This document shows positions 9,183 to 21,111 of a stretch of 64,000 nt of DNA, piece by piece. The stretch comes from Heterocephalus glaber (Eukaryota > Chordata > Mammalia > Rodentia > Bathyergidae), in the NCBI RefSeq assembly GCF_000247695.1, contig NW_004624795.1, positions 4,761,546 through 4,825,545 of the forward strand. The letters are read 5' to 3'. Position 1 is the stretch's first letter; each line of letters begins with the position of its first letter. Made by a program: the position numbers and the translations under genes. The notes below the pieces were generated by a model. It was not told the DNA's origin and made no database searches. It saw only the letters and a list, made by a program, of their open reading frames with translations.

Positions 9183-9716
9183 CACAGATCTGGCCCTGTC
9201 CCATTTGTGCTCAAAGCCTTTCCCGGTTCTCCTTTCCCTACAGCCAGAAACACAAGGCCAAGCATCCTCTGAATGCAACCCTGCTCGCAGGCACTCACTC
9301 TGTGCTCCTCCGACCCACTGTCTGGGGCCCGACCCTCCCCTCCCTCTCGGGCACCTGCCTTCCTGCTCCCAGCTCAGCCTCACAGGGGCCGGGGACGCAG
9401 GGACGGAGTGGTGAGGAGGCAGAAAGACATCCTGCTTCTGGGAGCAGAGACGCCACGTGGAGGAAGCAGAGGAAATCGTCGCCTCTGTGAGCAAAGGGGA
9501 CCAAGACAGGCTCAAGCCCGGGGGATGCGCCGTGTGGGTGCCAGTGCAAGAATTGGAGCGGGGAGGAGCTGGGCCCTGCGGGAGCCCAGAGCAGTGCAGG
9601 ATTGGGCTGGCCTTTAATTAGCATGGGACTGAGATGGGATTAGGAGGGACCCTGCTCTGAGCTCACACAGAAAACTGGAAGCGGTTTGGTGGTCTCTCTC
9701 TGTTTCTCTCTCTCTC
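9183..9716. other. Unique GC-richer intronic block
   Basis: Open frames here are short shadows on both strands and none resembles a known protein. A (TC)n stretch sits at 9690-9718. Confidence 0.5.
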
Positions 9717-9836
9717 TTTTTTTTTGGAAACAGGGTCTGGTGATGTAGTCCAGGCTGGCCTTGAACTCACAGCGATCCTCCTGCCTCAGCCTCCTGAGTG
9801 CTAGGATGATAGGCCTGCACTATCATGCCTGGTTAT
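9717..9836 (-). repeat. B1-like SINE
   Basis: T9 then GGAAACAGGGTCTGGTGATG; ends ATCATGCCTGGTT. Confidence 0.93.
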
Positions 9837-10345
9837 TTCATTGCTTAAAGCCTAAAGAAAAGCTGCCAGTGGGGAGGAAGCCTGGTCCCTCTCAAAGCCA
9901 TTGCTGACTCCTGTATCTTGTCCTTGTCTCTGGGCCCGGGATGCATGGTAGGTGCCTGGCCCGGTTTGGTAAGCTGAAGCATGGCAGCGCCTGGCCTAAC
10001 GGGCCGCGTGGGCTAAGAAGGCAACATAATCGCAGGGGCAGATATTTGCCAGGTAAATCATTCTCACTGGAGCCACGAGTGGTAACTCCCGTTCTCTTGT
10101 ATATTTACTACTTTCATTTAGGGCTGGAAACGGGAAATAAGAAAGCAAAAAAATAAAAAGGAAAGAAAGGTTTTAGCCAAAGGAGCAAGGAGGAAGGGGA
10201 GGTACAGAAGTTAGAGGAACAGCAGGACTGAGAATAACAGGAAGAAGGGCAAAGAGGATTTGTGGAAGACAAAAGGGAAAAATGCCACAAACCTGAAAAC
10301 TGGAGGGAATGAACTTTTCTGCCTTTCTTTCTTTCTTTCTTTCCT

Positions 10346-10462
10346 TCTTTTTTTTCTGAGACAGGGTCTCACTGTGTAGTTCAGGTTGGGCTTGAACTCT
10401 TGATGATCCTCCTGCCTCAGCCTCCTGAGGACTGCAGGTGTGCACCACCACACCCGACTTGA
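10346..10462 (-). repeat. B1-like SINE
   Basis: Preceded by a (CTTT)n tract at 10326-10346. A short deletion removes part of GTGCTGGGATTAC. Confidence 0.93.
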
Positions 10463-10484
10463 TGGTGACAATTTTTTGAGCTAA

Positions 10485-10985
10485 AACATTTACTGGTACA
10501 TTTATGATACACATAATAACATTCACCATAGGGAATTTGTACCTGTACATGATGTATCTTGCTTCATTTTTTCCCATTCTCCCTCCCTTCGCCCCCTCCT
10601 CCTTATTTAAAAAAGCTTTGTTTTCATTTTTTCCTTCTATTCTCTTTTTTTTGGTGCCTTCTTTCCTCCCCCCCCACCGTTTCTCTTCATATTGGAACAT
10701 TTTCTTCCCATTTCCCAATATCTATTATACATTTTAGTCCTTATTTACACTTTCCATTTCTCACACCAGAGAAACAATGCGGTATTTTAAATGTGTGTCC
10801 GATTTATTTCACTTAAGAGTATGGTCTCAAGGTCCATCCATTTAATTAGAAATGACTCAAGCTCATCCTTCTTTATGGCAGAGTAGTACTCCATTGTATA
10901 AAAACCCACATCTTTATCCATTGGCCTGAGAATGGGCATCCAGGCTGTTTCCAAGATGTAGCTATCATGAACTGAAGCACTTTCC
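10485..10985 (-). mobile_element. L1 LINE 3'-end fragment
   Basis: The minus strand encodes YTMEYYSAIKKDEL followed by WMDLETILLSEI, the conserved C-terminal end of L1 ORF2, then a 3' UTR. The open frame at 10787-11086 is this relic plus flank, not a gene. The copy is 5'-truncated. Confidence 0.88.
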
Positions 10986-12293
10986 CTGAACTCCCAGCTG
11001 AATGAGTGTGTGTCTAGGAGGCGCACACGTGGTGGGGATGAGCGGCAGAATAACCCCATGTCTGCTTTCCTTCGTCTTCGAAGCAAAAGATTTCTTTCTA
11101 GAAGGAATCATAATTTTGCCTGCTCTGTGTCTCCGCAGTGAAAGACACTCAGGTATCAGAGCAAGGCATGGAGGAAGCCTTTAAAAGGAAACGAAGCAGA
11201 AAAGAAAGCAGGAGACCCAGGTGCTAATCACAGTGCCCCTGGGTATTTCAGGGCGGTGAGCTGAGGACTCCCAGCCCCGGCGGGATCCATGTGCCACTGA
11301 GGGGCTCTGCTAGGGCCAGCGGGGCCGGGGGACAGAAAAATGCAGTCGGCCACCACTGAGCGACTTTGGGGCAAAAACCCCAAACACCGTCCTTTTTAAA
11401 AGTTACCAACGTGAGATTTCAAATCTTTCTTGATGCTTCCTGTCTCATTCGACAAAACTCAACAAACCGGAAGGGAGTTGAACCCGGCAGGGAAAAAGAC
11501 AGAGGAGGGTGAAATCGGGGCGACGCGTCCAGACCCGAAAGTTTCCAACCAAATCGCCAAGTCTGTGGTTGCAAAATATGAACACTCTGTCTCGATATCT
11601 ATTTGGCCAGGTCATTAACGAAGGGCTCGCATGCAGCAAACAGGAGAAGGAAAAAAGGAAGAAAGGAAGGAAAAAACCCAAAACTTGAGCAGCAAATACA
11701 TTTGGAAAGTTACTATGGGATTGAAACTAGTTGGGGTCACATCTGGCTGTGGTGGCTTGCGGGTGTCTGTTGTCTGTCTGTCTGTTGTCTTGCTTATGTA
11801 GAAAGCAGCAAATGGGGACAAGGCAGAACATCTCTTGTCAGGAGAGAGAGAGAGGGAGAGAGAGAAAGAGGAACCCTCTCCCTGCCACACAGCTTGGACA
11901 GTACAGCGGACACCCGACCTGCTCCGCTCCAGGGACACCGTGATTTACAAGGTGAAGAGGGAAAAGCTGAATCACCAAGTAATGAAAACATTAAAGTTAA
12001 TGTATCACAAGTGAGGAATTCATTACCATTAAGTCCCATAAACAGTTCTAAAACACCCATCCTTTCCTGTCCTGTCCGCGCACGGGGACACAGACACCGA
12101 CTTCATTAAGCTCCACTCTCCTCTTTCCCCAGACCGCTCATGTGTGTTGGGAGCGACCACCATTGATTGTTAAGTGGACTGGTTCATTTCCCAGGACCAC
12201 AGGAAGCTGAAGGCACATTCGTTTTCAGTGTAGACGAATGAAACAGCCAAGTTTGGAAGACAGGCAGCTCGGCCTGGCTGTATAAGTTTATTT
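10986..12293. other. Unique intronic block (1.3 kb)
   Basis: Repeat-free apart from short purine runs at 11640-11690 and a GA-rich run at 11842-11870. The part 11340-11620 mixes AT-rich bases with retained CpG, which is often seen in conserved elements. No exon supported. Confidence 0.5.
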
Positions 12294-12309
12294 AAAAGTC
12301 TCTGAAGAG

Positions 12310-12400
12310 GACTGGGGATTTAGCTCAGTGGTTTTGCAGCCTGCTGCACAAGCCCAAGGACCTGAGTTCAATCCCTGGTACCAAAAAAAAAGGATACATG
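12310..12400 (+). repeat. ID-like SINE with 16-base target duplication
   Basis: Perfect copies of AAAAGTCTCTGAAGAG at 12294-12309 and 12401-12416 bracket it. Near-consensus body with CAGTGGTTTTGCAGCCTGC. Confidence 0.96.
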
Positions 12401-12478
12401 AAAAGTCTCTGAAGAGCACATTGCAGCAAGGCCTGCAGCAGCCCTGGGCAGAGCAGGCGGGGTGAGCAGTCACCCCAG

Positions 12479-12492
12479 CCAGGAGGGGGCGT
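12479..12492 (+). promoter_or_regulatory. CTCF-like motif (weak)
   Basis: CCAGGAGGGGGCGT against the CTCF core CCASYAGRKGGCRS, two mismatches. Motif match only. Confidence 0.25.
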
Positions 12493-12840
12493 CCCGGTGC
12501 CAGTGGGTGCCAGGTGTGCTTAGCCGAGGAATCTCTCCCGAGTTATTGTTTGGTAGTGCACTGGAAGCCGAGACGGAGACCCATCCCCTCCAACATTTTT
12601 CTCCGTCGCCGGGGACACGATTTTATTACCTGGAGGTTGTTCATGAACAAAAGAGGCTGCACATATTGGATGGCTAAGGTAAACTGCTTCCGGATCATTT
12701 CTTTCAGGGAAAAAATAGAACTAACGTGTCTTTTCCGAAAGCTAACTGTAACTGTGGAATTGCCTGGGCATTACGAAGCAGATTGGAGAGGCAATACGAA
12801 AGTTAGGGTTCCCTGACCAAATTATTTGATAATAGTATTA

Positions 12841-12968
12841 CTGCCGGGCATGGTGGTACACTCTTGTCATTCCATATCTGGGAGGCTGAGGCAGGAGAAT
12901 CACCGAGAGTTCCAGCCCAGTCTGAGCTACATAGTGAGACCCTGTCTCACAAAACAAACAAAAAAGGA
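12841..12968 (+). repeat. B1-like SINE
   Basis: GCCGGGCATGGTGGTACAC start, CACAAAACAAACAAAAAAGG tail. The middle reads TCATTCCATATCTGGGAGG, a diverged core. Confidence 0.93.
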
Positions 12969-13244
12969 TAATGGTAATACTTTTTGTTTGGGGAGCACTT
13001 CAGTGTTTTTAAAATGCCTCATGTATGGCAGCTCTGTGGTTCTGACATAGGTGGAAAGCACTCATCAGTCTTGACTTCAGAAGCTAAAACCAGGGTCTAC
13101 ACGATTGGAAAGAGGAGGAACAAAGATAGAAATGCAAGTTTTTAGAAGCTCCAATCCCAGTACTGTTTCTTTTTTCCCCTTTTCTACATTAGACTATACA
13201 AACATTTCAAGATATAACCTAAAGTCAAGGTGAACAATTTTTTA

Positions 13245-13368
13245 TTTGGTTGAGGCAGGATCTTGGTATGCCGCCTATGGTGCCCAAGCTGACCTTGGCC
13301 TTGTGATCCTCCTGCCTCAGGCTCCCAAGTGCCGGTATGACAGGCGTGCACCTCTGTGCCCAGCTAAC
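13245..13368 (-). repeat. B1-like SINE, old
   Basis: GTTGAGGCAGGATCTTGGTATG with many substitutions and a short insertion (GGTGCCCAAGCTGACC). Confidence 0.88.
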
Positions 13369-13603
13369 AATGTTTTAATTCTGGGTTTCTTAGTGCAAAT
13401 GTCATGGTTTTTGGGAACATCACTCTGAAGGCCTTGTGCCCGGGAGCTGTCCAGGATTCCAGGGTATTCAGCTCTGAAATGGATCTGGTCTTTGACATTG
13501 TCCTCAAGGATCAGATACCTGGGCTCGCTTCCTGCCCAAGGGTCACAGGGATCTTTAGCCCTGGCTGCAGAGTGAAACTGCTGGGCTTCCCCATGGGCCA
13601 CGA

Positions 13604-13695
13604 TGTTTTGTTTTTGTTTTTGTATTGGGGACCAAACTCATGACCTTGCGCTTGCTAGGCAGGTGTGGTGCCACTGAGCTAAATCCTCAGCCCAC
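13604..13695 (-). repeat. ID-like SINE
   Basis: GTTTTTGTTTTTG tail then ATTGGGGACCAAACTC; ends GAGCTAAATCCTCAGCCC. Confidence 0.9.
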
Positions 13696-13789
13696 AGGCC
13701 ACGTGGTCTAAAGCCCGGGAAAGGAGGCACCGAGCAGGCCACGTGCAGGTTCCAGATGACCAGAGCTAAGGTTTCTATAAGAACAATTG

Positions 13790-13922
13790 CTAGCCAGCTG
13801 TGGTGCTGCAGGCCTGTAGTCCCAGGACTTGGGAGGCTGAGGCAGGAGGATCGCTGTGAGTTCAAAGCCAGCCTTAAGTACAAGGCGAGACTGGGTCTCA
13901 AAACAAAATGAACAAAACACAA
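13790..13922 (+). repeat. B1-like SINE
   Basis: AGCCAGCTGTGGTGCTGC start, GTCTCAAAACAAAATGAAC tail. Confidence 0.92.
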
Positions 13923-14505
13923 CTAGAAAGAGGAAGATCAAGATCTACACAAGGGTAAAAGGGGCCTGAGGGAATAGGGAGCAGAAAAGAGAATTTAACA
14001 GAACAAAGCCGAGGAAGAAGCCCTCGTGAATATTCTCTGAGGGATGAAGAGACGCTGGACTGGACCCGTGAAGAAGAATGAAAGAACAGGAAAGGATGGC
14101 TGGAAATTAAATGTTTGACAGCCAAAGTCAAAACAAAATCAACAGGCGAGTTGGAAGATAAAGCGGAGGAAGTCTTACGTAGAGCAAAAACAGCAAGAGC
14201 GAGAAGACAGGAAAGATAAAAAATATTAGAATATAGAAAAATGTCAGAGCACAGAACATAAGGAAGGAAATGATCAAAGAAAATTTCTCACAATGAAAGC
14301 GACAGCTTCTGAACGAAAGGGTCCCTGCACACCCAGCACATGGAAGAAGAAACTTATACCCGGGGAATCAATGTGAAATTTCTGGAAATAATGGAGAAGG
14401 GCAAGTTTACAACGTTTCTAAATCAGGGAAAGATAGGTCACACACAAAGAGCTAAGAACTAGAAAGGCACTGAACGTCCCCATAGCGATACTGGAAGCCT
14501 GTATA
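13923..14505. other. A-rich unique intron
   Basis: Purine-rich on the plus strand with no clear repeat. May be a decayed LINE, but I cannot assign it. Confidence 0.4.
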
Positions 14506-14509
14506 GCAC

Positions 14510-14650
14510 GACTTTCCAAATTCTAGCATATGGGAGTCTGAGGCAGGAGGATCGCTGTGAGTTTGAGGCCAGCCTGGGCTACATAGTGAGTTCAGAGGCA
14601 GCATGGACTACATGGTGAGACCCTGTCACACACAAACAAACAAAGAAAAA
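14510..14650 (+). repeat. B1-like SINE with extra internal duplication, 5' decayed
   Basis: GGCCAGCCTGGGCTACATAG is followed by GTTCAGAGGCAGCATGGACT, the second unit, before CCCTGTCACACAC. Confidence 0.88.
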
Positions 14651-15143
14651 GCCAAGATATTTGCCAACTCTAGGAAGAACAGGAAATAAAACTTAATAAA
14701 GCATCATAGAATTTTATAGGAGTCACAGGAAATGATATTTACATAGTCAACATAATGTAAACACTGAGTATAGATGAACTAAGAATGACGATATAACCAC
14801 ACTGGGAAAAAGAAGGGAGGAGAGCGGAGGGGTGCATCCCGGAATCCACAGAGAATGTCTGTCATCCATGCATCGGGAAAATAGCTGCATTCGCATTATT
14901 CAGAATTGCGGAAGGGGTGCAGAATCGAGGGGAGAATCGAAAGGGGTCACCCTGAGGGCAGGACTCTGGGTTTGGGAAGAAATGGCTCTCTTTGTGGTAG
15001 TGTTTGTTTTTAAAAAACAAAACCAAGAAACTTTATACTTACATCATTTAATAAAAATAAAAAAGTCAGAAAATGGAAAAAAAGTTTACAAATACTTTAT
15101 AGCAAAGTGACATGCTTCCATATTACATAATGATGTCTATTCT

Positions 15144-15237
15144 CTTTTTTTTTTGGTTTTTTTGGTACCAGGGTTCAAACTTGGGCCCTTGGGCTTGCGG
15201 GGCAGGCAGCAGAACCACTGAGCCAAATCCCTGGCCC
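15144..15237 (-). repeat. ID-like SINE with 14-base target duplication
   Basis: Perfect copies of ATGATGTCTATTCT at 15130-15143 and 15238-15251. Confidence 0.96.
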
Positions 15238-15251
15238 ATGATGTCTATTCT

Positions 15252-16335
15252 GAGTGGCTGATTCTAGAAAAAATTTTAAGGTTAGAGTGAAGGGCATAGG
15301 ACAACAGAATCCAGAAAAGAGAGAAGAAATCCATGGCTTAAACAGAAACAATGTTATTAAAAACACTGACGCAAAGTTCTGTTTGAATTAGGTATCATTT
15401 TAAGAATGTTTTAATAATCTGTAGTCTTGACGCAATTCAAAGACCCATTTGTGGATCTAAGGTTGTAAGGTCTCATTTGCCTAAGCTGCTCCTGCATTGC
15501 CAGGGGACCTGGAAGAGGCGCTGCATGACTTCCCAAGCCATCAAAGGTATGAGCTCCCAAGATGCAATCTGAGGCCAGCAGCCCAGTGGGTCAATTTAGG
15601 CGGCAATTCACAGAATATTCCAGGATCCCTGGTGTGGCCAGGATGGGATAAAGTTCCTATAGCAAATACAATCATGGGAAATTTATTGGAAACATCCTCC
15701 TTGGAAGGCCTGGCTGCAGAGAGCCCAGCATCGCTCCGTCATCCTAGAGGATTCAGAGGAGGGTGAAGGCAGAGCGAGCCCAGACACGGTTTCATTTATA
15801 GGGTTGCAGAGGTGCAAGGCCAGGAAACAAGACGCCTGTTGTCCCGAGTAAGGTTTTCACCTTTTTAAAAAACAATCTGAAACACATCCTTGTTATTCTT
15901 CACATAAATCACACTCTGGGTCCGGGCTGGCAAGGGTGTTTTAAAGATAGGAAGGGGAGGAAAAGGAAAACCAAGCGCGTGCCATTTTTCACTCGGAAGC
16001 AACGGCAGTGTGCAGGCACAGGGCCGCGCCCCCCCTTCCTGTGACTTCCCCGTCGGAAAAGCTTTGAGTCCCCCTTGCCCAAGGGACCTGCGTGCCGGGC
16101 AGGAGGGGCGAAGCTGAGAGAGCCTGGGAGACATGGGTGACCTTAGGCGATGTCCCCGGTCGTTCACTGTGCCTGGTTCTCCTCTGGGAATCGCCCTACT
16201 CATCTTTGGTGCCAATTTCGGTATCTATCACATTCCCGTCTCTTCGTTTTCCATCAGACTGGAAGTATGGCTACACAGAGACTACAATCTCCATTGCAGA
16301 ACATTTCTACACGCTTGTATAGAGCTTTACTTCTT
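15252..16335. other. Unique intronic block (1.1 kb)
   Basis: No repeat recognised. 15970-16150 is GC-rich with a few CpG. No splice-bounded frame found. Confidence 0.5.
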
Positions 16336-16453
16336 TCGTTTTTTGAGACAGGTCTCACTATGTAGCCCAGGCTGGCCTTGAACTCATAGCAATCCTCCTG
16401 CCTCAGCCTCCTGAGTGTTGAGAACACAGGTGTGCGCCACCACGCCCGGCTCA
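16336..16453 (-). repeat. B1-like SINE
   Basis: TTTTTTGAGACAGGTCTCAC (one G lost) to CACCACGCCCGGCTC; near-consensus. Confidence 0.94.
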
Positions 16454-17538
16454 ATTTTACATTTTTTTTTTAAAGCACTCTGAAACTTTTTATTAATTTG
16501 ATTTTTTTATACAGCCCTATGAGGTAGGCACTTATAGTATCTGGAAGGACAGAATGTAAGTAAAAAGAAACAGCCTGCACAGTTGAAGAGAAAAGGTGGT
16601 GAAGTATTAAGGATGATCTAAGTCATCACAGAATCTTAATTACCCCAGGCTTGAAAAAGATGGCCTGGCGGGAGACTATTGATTGGCTCGGGCTCGCTGC
16701 ACTGGCAGAGGGGATTGATCGCTTAAGAGAGACCCTGCTCTGTTCCGAGCCGGCCCCAGGTATGGAGACGCCCCAAGCAGCCCCGCCACCCTCAGGAACA
16801 GGCGGAGGAGGAGGAGGAACAGGAAGCAAGGGTTTTTGTCCTATGAGTCTAAACCGTGTGCAACAGGGCAAAGCGGGACCTGGGTGGGTGCCTGTGCCCA
16901 GCTCCCGTGGTGGGGACCAGAGACACAGGGCGCACGCTGGCCGAGGGCTGGGACAGCCACTGGGACCCATGCTCGGAGCAGACACAATTGCCCTGTGGGC
17001 GTCAGCTCCAGCTTGGGCCACACCAGGCACCGACACCTTACAGCAGTGGTTTACACTGGGGCAGGCTCACCCGTCAGATTTCTAAGCACGGTGAGCCCAG
17101 AGTCATGCCCAGAGGAGGCCGAGGTAGGCTGATGCCCACAGGGCTTGGAGAGCCACAGCCTCAGCGCAGCCTGCTGGTGAGGTCCTTGTCACCTTGCTGG
17201 TGCTGCTGGTGGCTCTGGGGAGTGGGTGGAGCCAGATGGGCTCAGGTGACGCCAAGTCCTGAGTAGGTGCTTCCAGGTGAGAGCTTCGGGGAAGGATGAA
17301 GGGACCCAGGGCGGCCCTGTTGGAACAGCGACAGCATAGGCGCCAGTCATAGGCTCCACAGACTCTGCCCCGCACTCTGATTACCAAGACGCATTCATCT
17401 AGGAAAATGAGGATTTCTGTGGAACACCATTTATGAAATGCCAGGGAAGTTATTATCTATGTTTACATAACTCTGGCTTATTTCATCCTTTCAAGTGGTT
17501 GAAGAAGCCACTTAGAGTTGTTTCATTACTGTGATATC
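16454..17538. other. Unique intronic block (1.1 kb)
   Basis: Includes a (GGA)n-like stretch at 16803-16822. The open frames over 16600-17390 overlap on both strands and match nothing I recognise. Confidence 0.5.
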
Positions 17539-17539
17539 T

Positions 17540-17655
17540 CTTTTTTTGAGACAGGGTCTCACTATGCAGTCCAGGCTGGCCTAGAACTCACAGTGATCCT
17601 CCCGCCTCAGCCTCCCAGGTGCTGGGATGACAGGTGTGGCTGCCCCACCCAGCTG
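17540..17655 (-). repeat. B1-like SINE
   Basis: TTTTTTTGAGACAGGGTCTC to CCCCACCCAGCT, small deletion near the 5' end. Confidence 0.93.
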
Positions 17656-18184
17656 ATCACCACAGTACCCCTCCCACTCTCTAAATCTGGCCCTAACATC
17701 ACGACTGCGCTCACGGATTATTCAGAAAACCCCAAATCAGAGAGGCCTTCACAGACCAGCCAATTCCTGTGCACATCTGAAAAGGCTGGAGGGCAGCAGC
17801 AGGGGATTGGGGGCACTGGGGTTCCTTCTGCAGCCTCTGCCATCTTTGTAGAGCATGCGGTTTCTCCGTCACCAGCCACACTGGGTCCTGCTGCTGCCAT
17901 TCAGGGACGCAGCTGACCGAGGCCCAGCAGTCACCTCAGGCGCGTGACTGTCCCCCAAAGGAAGCAGCGGTGGGAGGAGAAGCCGGGCTTTCCGGATGCT
18001 CTGCCCTCAAAGAGAGCAGAGCGTTTCTCACCCACGGGGGAGAATGTGCCCGAAGCAGCGATCTAGGGGCAACTGGGATGGGGCTGCTCTAGAAGCGCGG
18101 GCTGCAGAATACAAGAAATCTGGTTGACTCTTTGGCTGTATTTGGATTGCTTCAGCGACTTGAATGACTTTTCTTTTTCTTTCC

Positions 18185-18308
18185 TTCTTTTTTTGTTTTT
18201 TTTGGCAACAGGGGCTGGCTGTGTAGCCCAGGCTGGCCTCGAAGTCATGGCCATCCTCCTGCCTCAGCCTCCCGGATGCTGGGATGAGAGGCACGCACCA
18301 CTGTACCG
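18185..18308 (-). repeat. B1-like SINE
   Basis: Tail of T-runs broken by G, then GCAACAGGGGCTGGCTGTG; diverged start. Confidence 0.91.
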
Positions 18309-18995
18309 AAGGTTGATATTACGTGGCTTCTCCTCAAGTAAGCAATCCTCCTGCTAGGTGCTCACGGCCTAGGATCTTGGAGGGGGAACGGAAGTCTGGC
18401 TCCGTGGGGGCCCCAGGGGTTTCCACCACCAGGTGAGCAGGAAATCACCTCTGCATACTTCCTGGTCCTGGAGAGCAGTGTCACCCCCCGCCAGGAAGGC
18501 TCCCCTTCTTGCAAGCCGTCTGTCCACACAGCCGGACAGCAAACGCGCTTGATCTCTGAGTACACAGCAGCTCGGCACCTGCCCGGCTGCTCTTGGAGCG
18601 AGAAGTACAAATGATGGATTCAACATCTTAATTAAGATAAACAAACACAGAGGAACATCAAACAGTGGTCCTGACAAACAGAAGGGAGGACAGCTTAGCA
18701 TTTCATAAAAGCCCAGTGCTCGAGGGCAGGGCGTCGTCCTGGTGATTTGTAAATGTCACTGGCCCGATATTACAGCTAATCCAAATATTTCCATTTCTTG
18801 TCATAAGTCACCCTGTGCAGATGGCTTGTCCTCTTCAACCTACAGCTTTCACCCTACAGCCTGGACAGATGTGGAAGGGTGAGCGGGAGGAGGGCCCAGG
18901 TTCTCTGTGGAATGTGACTTGCAGCCGCAACTTCCGGTGTACCTTCTGATTCCGAATAGTCCCCGGAAAGAGCACAGACCAGCCCAAAGGATTTA

Positions 18996-19009
18996 CTGCC
19001 CCCTACTTG
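18996..19009 (-). promoter_or_regulatory. CTCF-like motif, next to a B1
   Basis: CTGCCCCCTACTTG on the plus strand reads CAAGTAGGGGGCAG on the minus, one mismatch to CCASYAGRKGGCRS. It touches the tail side of the B1 at 19010. Confidence 0.35.
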
Positions 19010-19125
19010 GTTTTTTGAGACAGGGTCTCGCTGTGTAGTCCAGGCTGGCTTTGACACACTGAGATCTCCTTGCCTCAGCCTCCCGAGTGTGGGGATGACA
19101 GAAGGGCACCACCACGCCCAGCTAT
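19010..19125 (-). repeat. B1-like SINE
   Basis: GGTTTTTTGAGACAGGGTCTC, ends CACCACGCCCAGCT. Confidence 0.93.
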
Positions 19126-19171
19126 AATCGCCCTTTTCTTCACCTTCCCCCCAAAGTATCGAACTTTATTT

Positions 19172-19237
19172 ACTTTTTTGGGGTTTTTTTGGTACCAGGG
19201 ATCGAACTCGGGCCTTGGAGCTTGCGCAGCAGGTGGA
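19172..19237 (-). repeat. ID-like SINE, 5'-truncated
   Basis: GGTACCAGGGATCGAACTC start is consensus; the promoter half after GCAGCAGGTGG is missing. Confidence 0.88.
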
Positions 19238-19602
19238 GTTTCTGACTTCTTCTTCTTGAGAGAATCTGAGCTCTTCCTAGGTTATACAGGAAATGTGTCC
19301 ATTTCCTCCGCCTGCTTGTCATGTCCCTACAGTGCTGTTTCTCTGTCTTCATGAACTAGTCAGCTATAGATCTAATTTAAAATGTGTTTATTGCCCTAAG
19401 GGCCTGCAAAGATGAAGGGTGAGGGTCTCCCTGTCAATGCCTGTGTGGAAAGTAGCCTTGGGCACAGGCGATAAGCCGGAAGTGGTGGTGGTAATGATAA
19501 AAGGTGAGTATGGGAACCTCCGTGTTGGCCAGGGCAGTCATTTAGCTCTTGTGAAAGGTATTCTGAGAAATGGTAGGCAATTTTACCAATTTATTTGGAT
19601 TA

Positions 19603-19670
19603 AGGGCCGGGGATTTAGCTCAGGGGTTCCACCACCGGTACCAACCCCCCCCCAAACAAAAATAACCCCC
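19603..19670 (+). repeat. ID-like SINE with internal deletion
   Basis: GGGCCGGGGATTTAGCTCAG then jumps to CCACCGGTACCAACCCC; about 35 bases of the middle are missing, including the B box. Confidence 0.85.
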
Positions 19671-19678
19671 CAATTTAT

Positions 19679-19716
19679 TTGGATTATTATTATTATTATT
19701 ATTGGATTATTATTAT
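19679..19716. repeat. (ATT)n microsatellite, imperfect
   Basis: GGATTATTATTATTATTATT with a second GGATTATTATT unit, lying in the tail zone of the following reversed B1. Confidence 0.9.
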
Positions 19717-19717
19717 T

Positions 19718-19828
19718 TTTAAAAGGTCTCGCTATGCAGTTCAGGCTGGCCTTGAATTTGTGGCGATCTTCCTGCCTCAGCCTCCCAAGTGCCGGGATTA
19801 CAGGGGTGCCCACCTCACCGGGCCTGTT
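19718..19828 (-). repeat. B1-like SINE
   Basis: AAAAGGTCTCGCTATGCAG to CCTCACCGGGCC. Confidence 0.92.
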
Positions 19829-19879
19829 TGGAATTCTAAAGGGTGGAGGGTTTTAAAAAAAGCCCACGCAAAGTGTGTA

Positions 19880-20115
19880 AAAGGGACGGGGAGGAGGCGG
19901 ACCTGTATGGGATCAGCCCACAGTTGGCCCGCTCCCTGTGGACCTGTCCCCCGCGGGATGACAGAGGCCCGGCCCAGGCCAGGCAGGCCCCGCCAGGGAG
20001 CTGCAGTTCCAGGATCATCCACAGGGCGGCGGAGTGAGACCAGGTTTCCCACAGCCGCCCGGCCAGGGAGGACGAGGAAGCGGCCGGGGTCTGGCGCGGG
20101 GGGTTCTGGGAAGCT
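19880..20115. promoter_or_regulatory. CpG-rich segment, small island candidate
   Basis: About 17 CpG in some 235 bases of GC-rich, repeat-free DNA (hand count), far above the surrounding intron. No exon recognised beside it. Function unknown. Confidence 0.4.
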
Positions 20116-20517
20116 CAGTGGCCGGTGACCTTGGCCGTTTCCCAAAGTGCACTCGGTTCCTCTCTGGTGGCAGCAGCGACAACTGGATTCTGAGTTACGG
20201 AAGCAAAGCCAGAGTTCAAGCGCGGAGCTTACAACTCAGATGCTGTCTTGGTGGCGTGCGACCGAGCCAGTGTGCGACATCAGGAAAGCCACAGTCGCCG
20301 TGCCTTGGAAGCAGACAGTGTGTGACCCAGTTCTGACCCTATGTGGACTTTTTAGCAAAGCACCCAACTTGTGAATGTTCTTTTTTAGTCAACAAATGAA
20401 AATGGTGTGTATTTATCAGGAACAGCATGGTATCCTCAAATATGTGAATTAAACAAGTTTTGTTTGCTGTGTTGGAGTTTAAATCTAGGGACTCAAATAT
20501 GCTAGGTAATTCCTTCT

Positions 20518-20672
20518 TTCTTTTTGGATTTTTGAGACAGGGGCTTGCTGTGTACTCCAGGCTGACCTTGAACTCACTATGTAGCTCAAGCTGCCCCGAA
20601 ACTTGTGGTGATCCTCCTGCCTCAGCCTCCCTAGTGCTTGGGATTACAAGCGTGTGCCACAGCACCTAGCTT
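20518..20672 (-). repeat. B1-like SINE with extra internal duplication
   Basis: GTACTCCAGGCTGACCTTG then GTAGCTCAAGCTGCCCCG: two units in a row, total about 150 bases. Confidence 0.92.
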
Positions 20673-20988
20673 GTGAATATTTGTAAGGTAAAAAATTCTA
20701 TTTCTTTTGCCACATAGTCTCTAAGATACATTTTCTTTAGTTGACAGATGGGCAAGTATTAAATATATAGAGCTAAAAACTTTCTAAGGAATTTAAGCTT
20801 TGAAAATTCTTCTAATATAGTGAGCAGAAATTCCATTTTCAGCTTTTCATGTATTGACAGTGAACTGAGCTCTGTGCTTCCTAAAATATATCTCAAGTAC
20901 CCTCTTAGTATATATTTTACTCTTTTAGTTGAAATATTTCACAATTTAATATTTTGTTGCCAACTTTGAGAAAGGTTTATGATACTGA
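20673..20988. other. AT-rich unique intron
   Basis: No repeat or frame recognised. Confidence 0.55.
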
Positions 20989-21076
20989 CTTTTTTTTTTT
21001 TGGTACCAGGGATCGAACTCGGGACCTTGCACTTGTGAGGCAGGCGCTGGAACCACTGGGCTAAATCCCTGGCCCT
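20989..21076 (-). repeat. ID-like SINE, near consensus
   Basis: T12 then GGTACCAGGGATCGAACTC; ends CTAAATCCCTGGCCC. Confidence 0.95.
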
Positions 21077-21111
21077 ATCATAATTGACTTCTTGACAATG
21101 ATCTCATTTTT

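Noticed and set aside
14820..15110. 92-codon plus-strand frame (14832-15110)
   Set aside because: AT-rich end with KKQNQETLYLHHLIKIKK looks like chance translation; no splice context.
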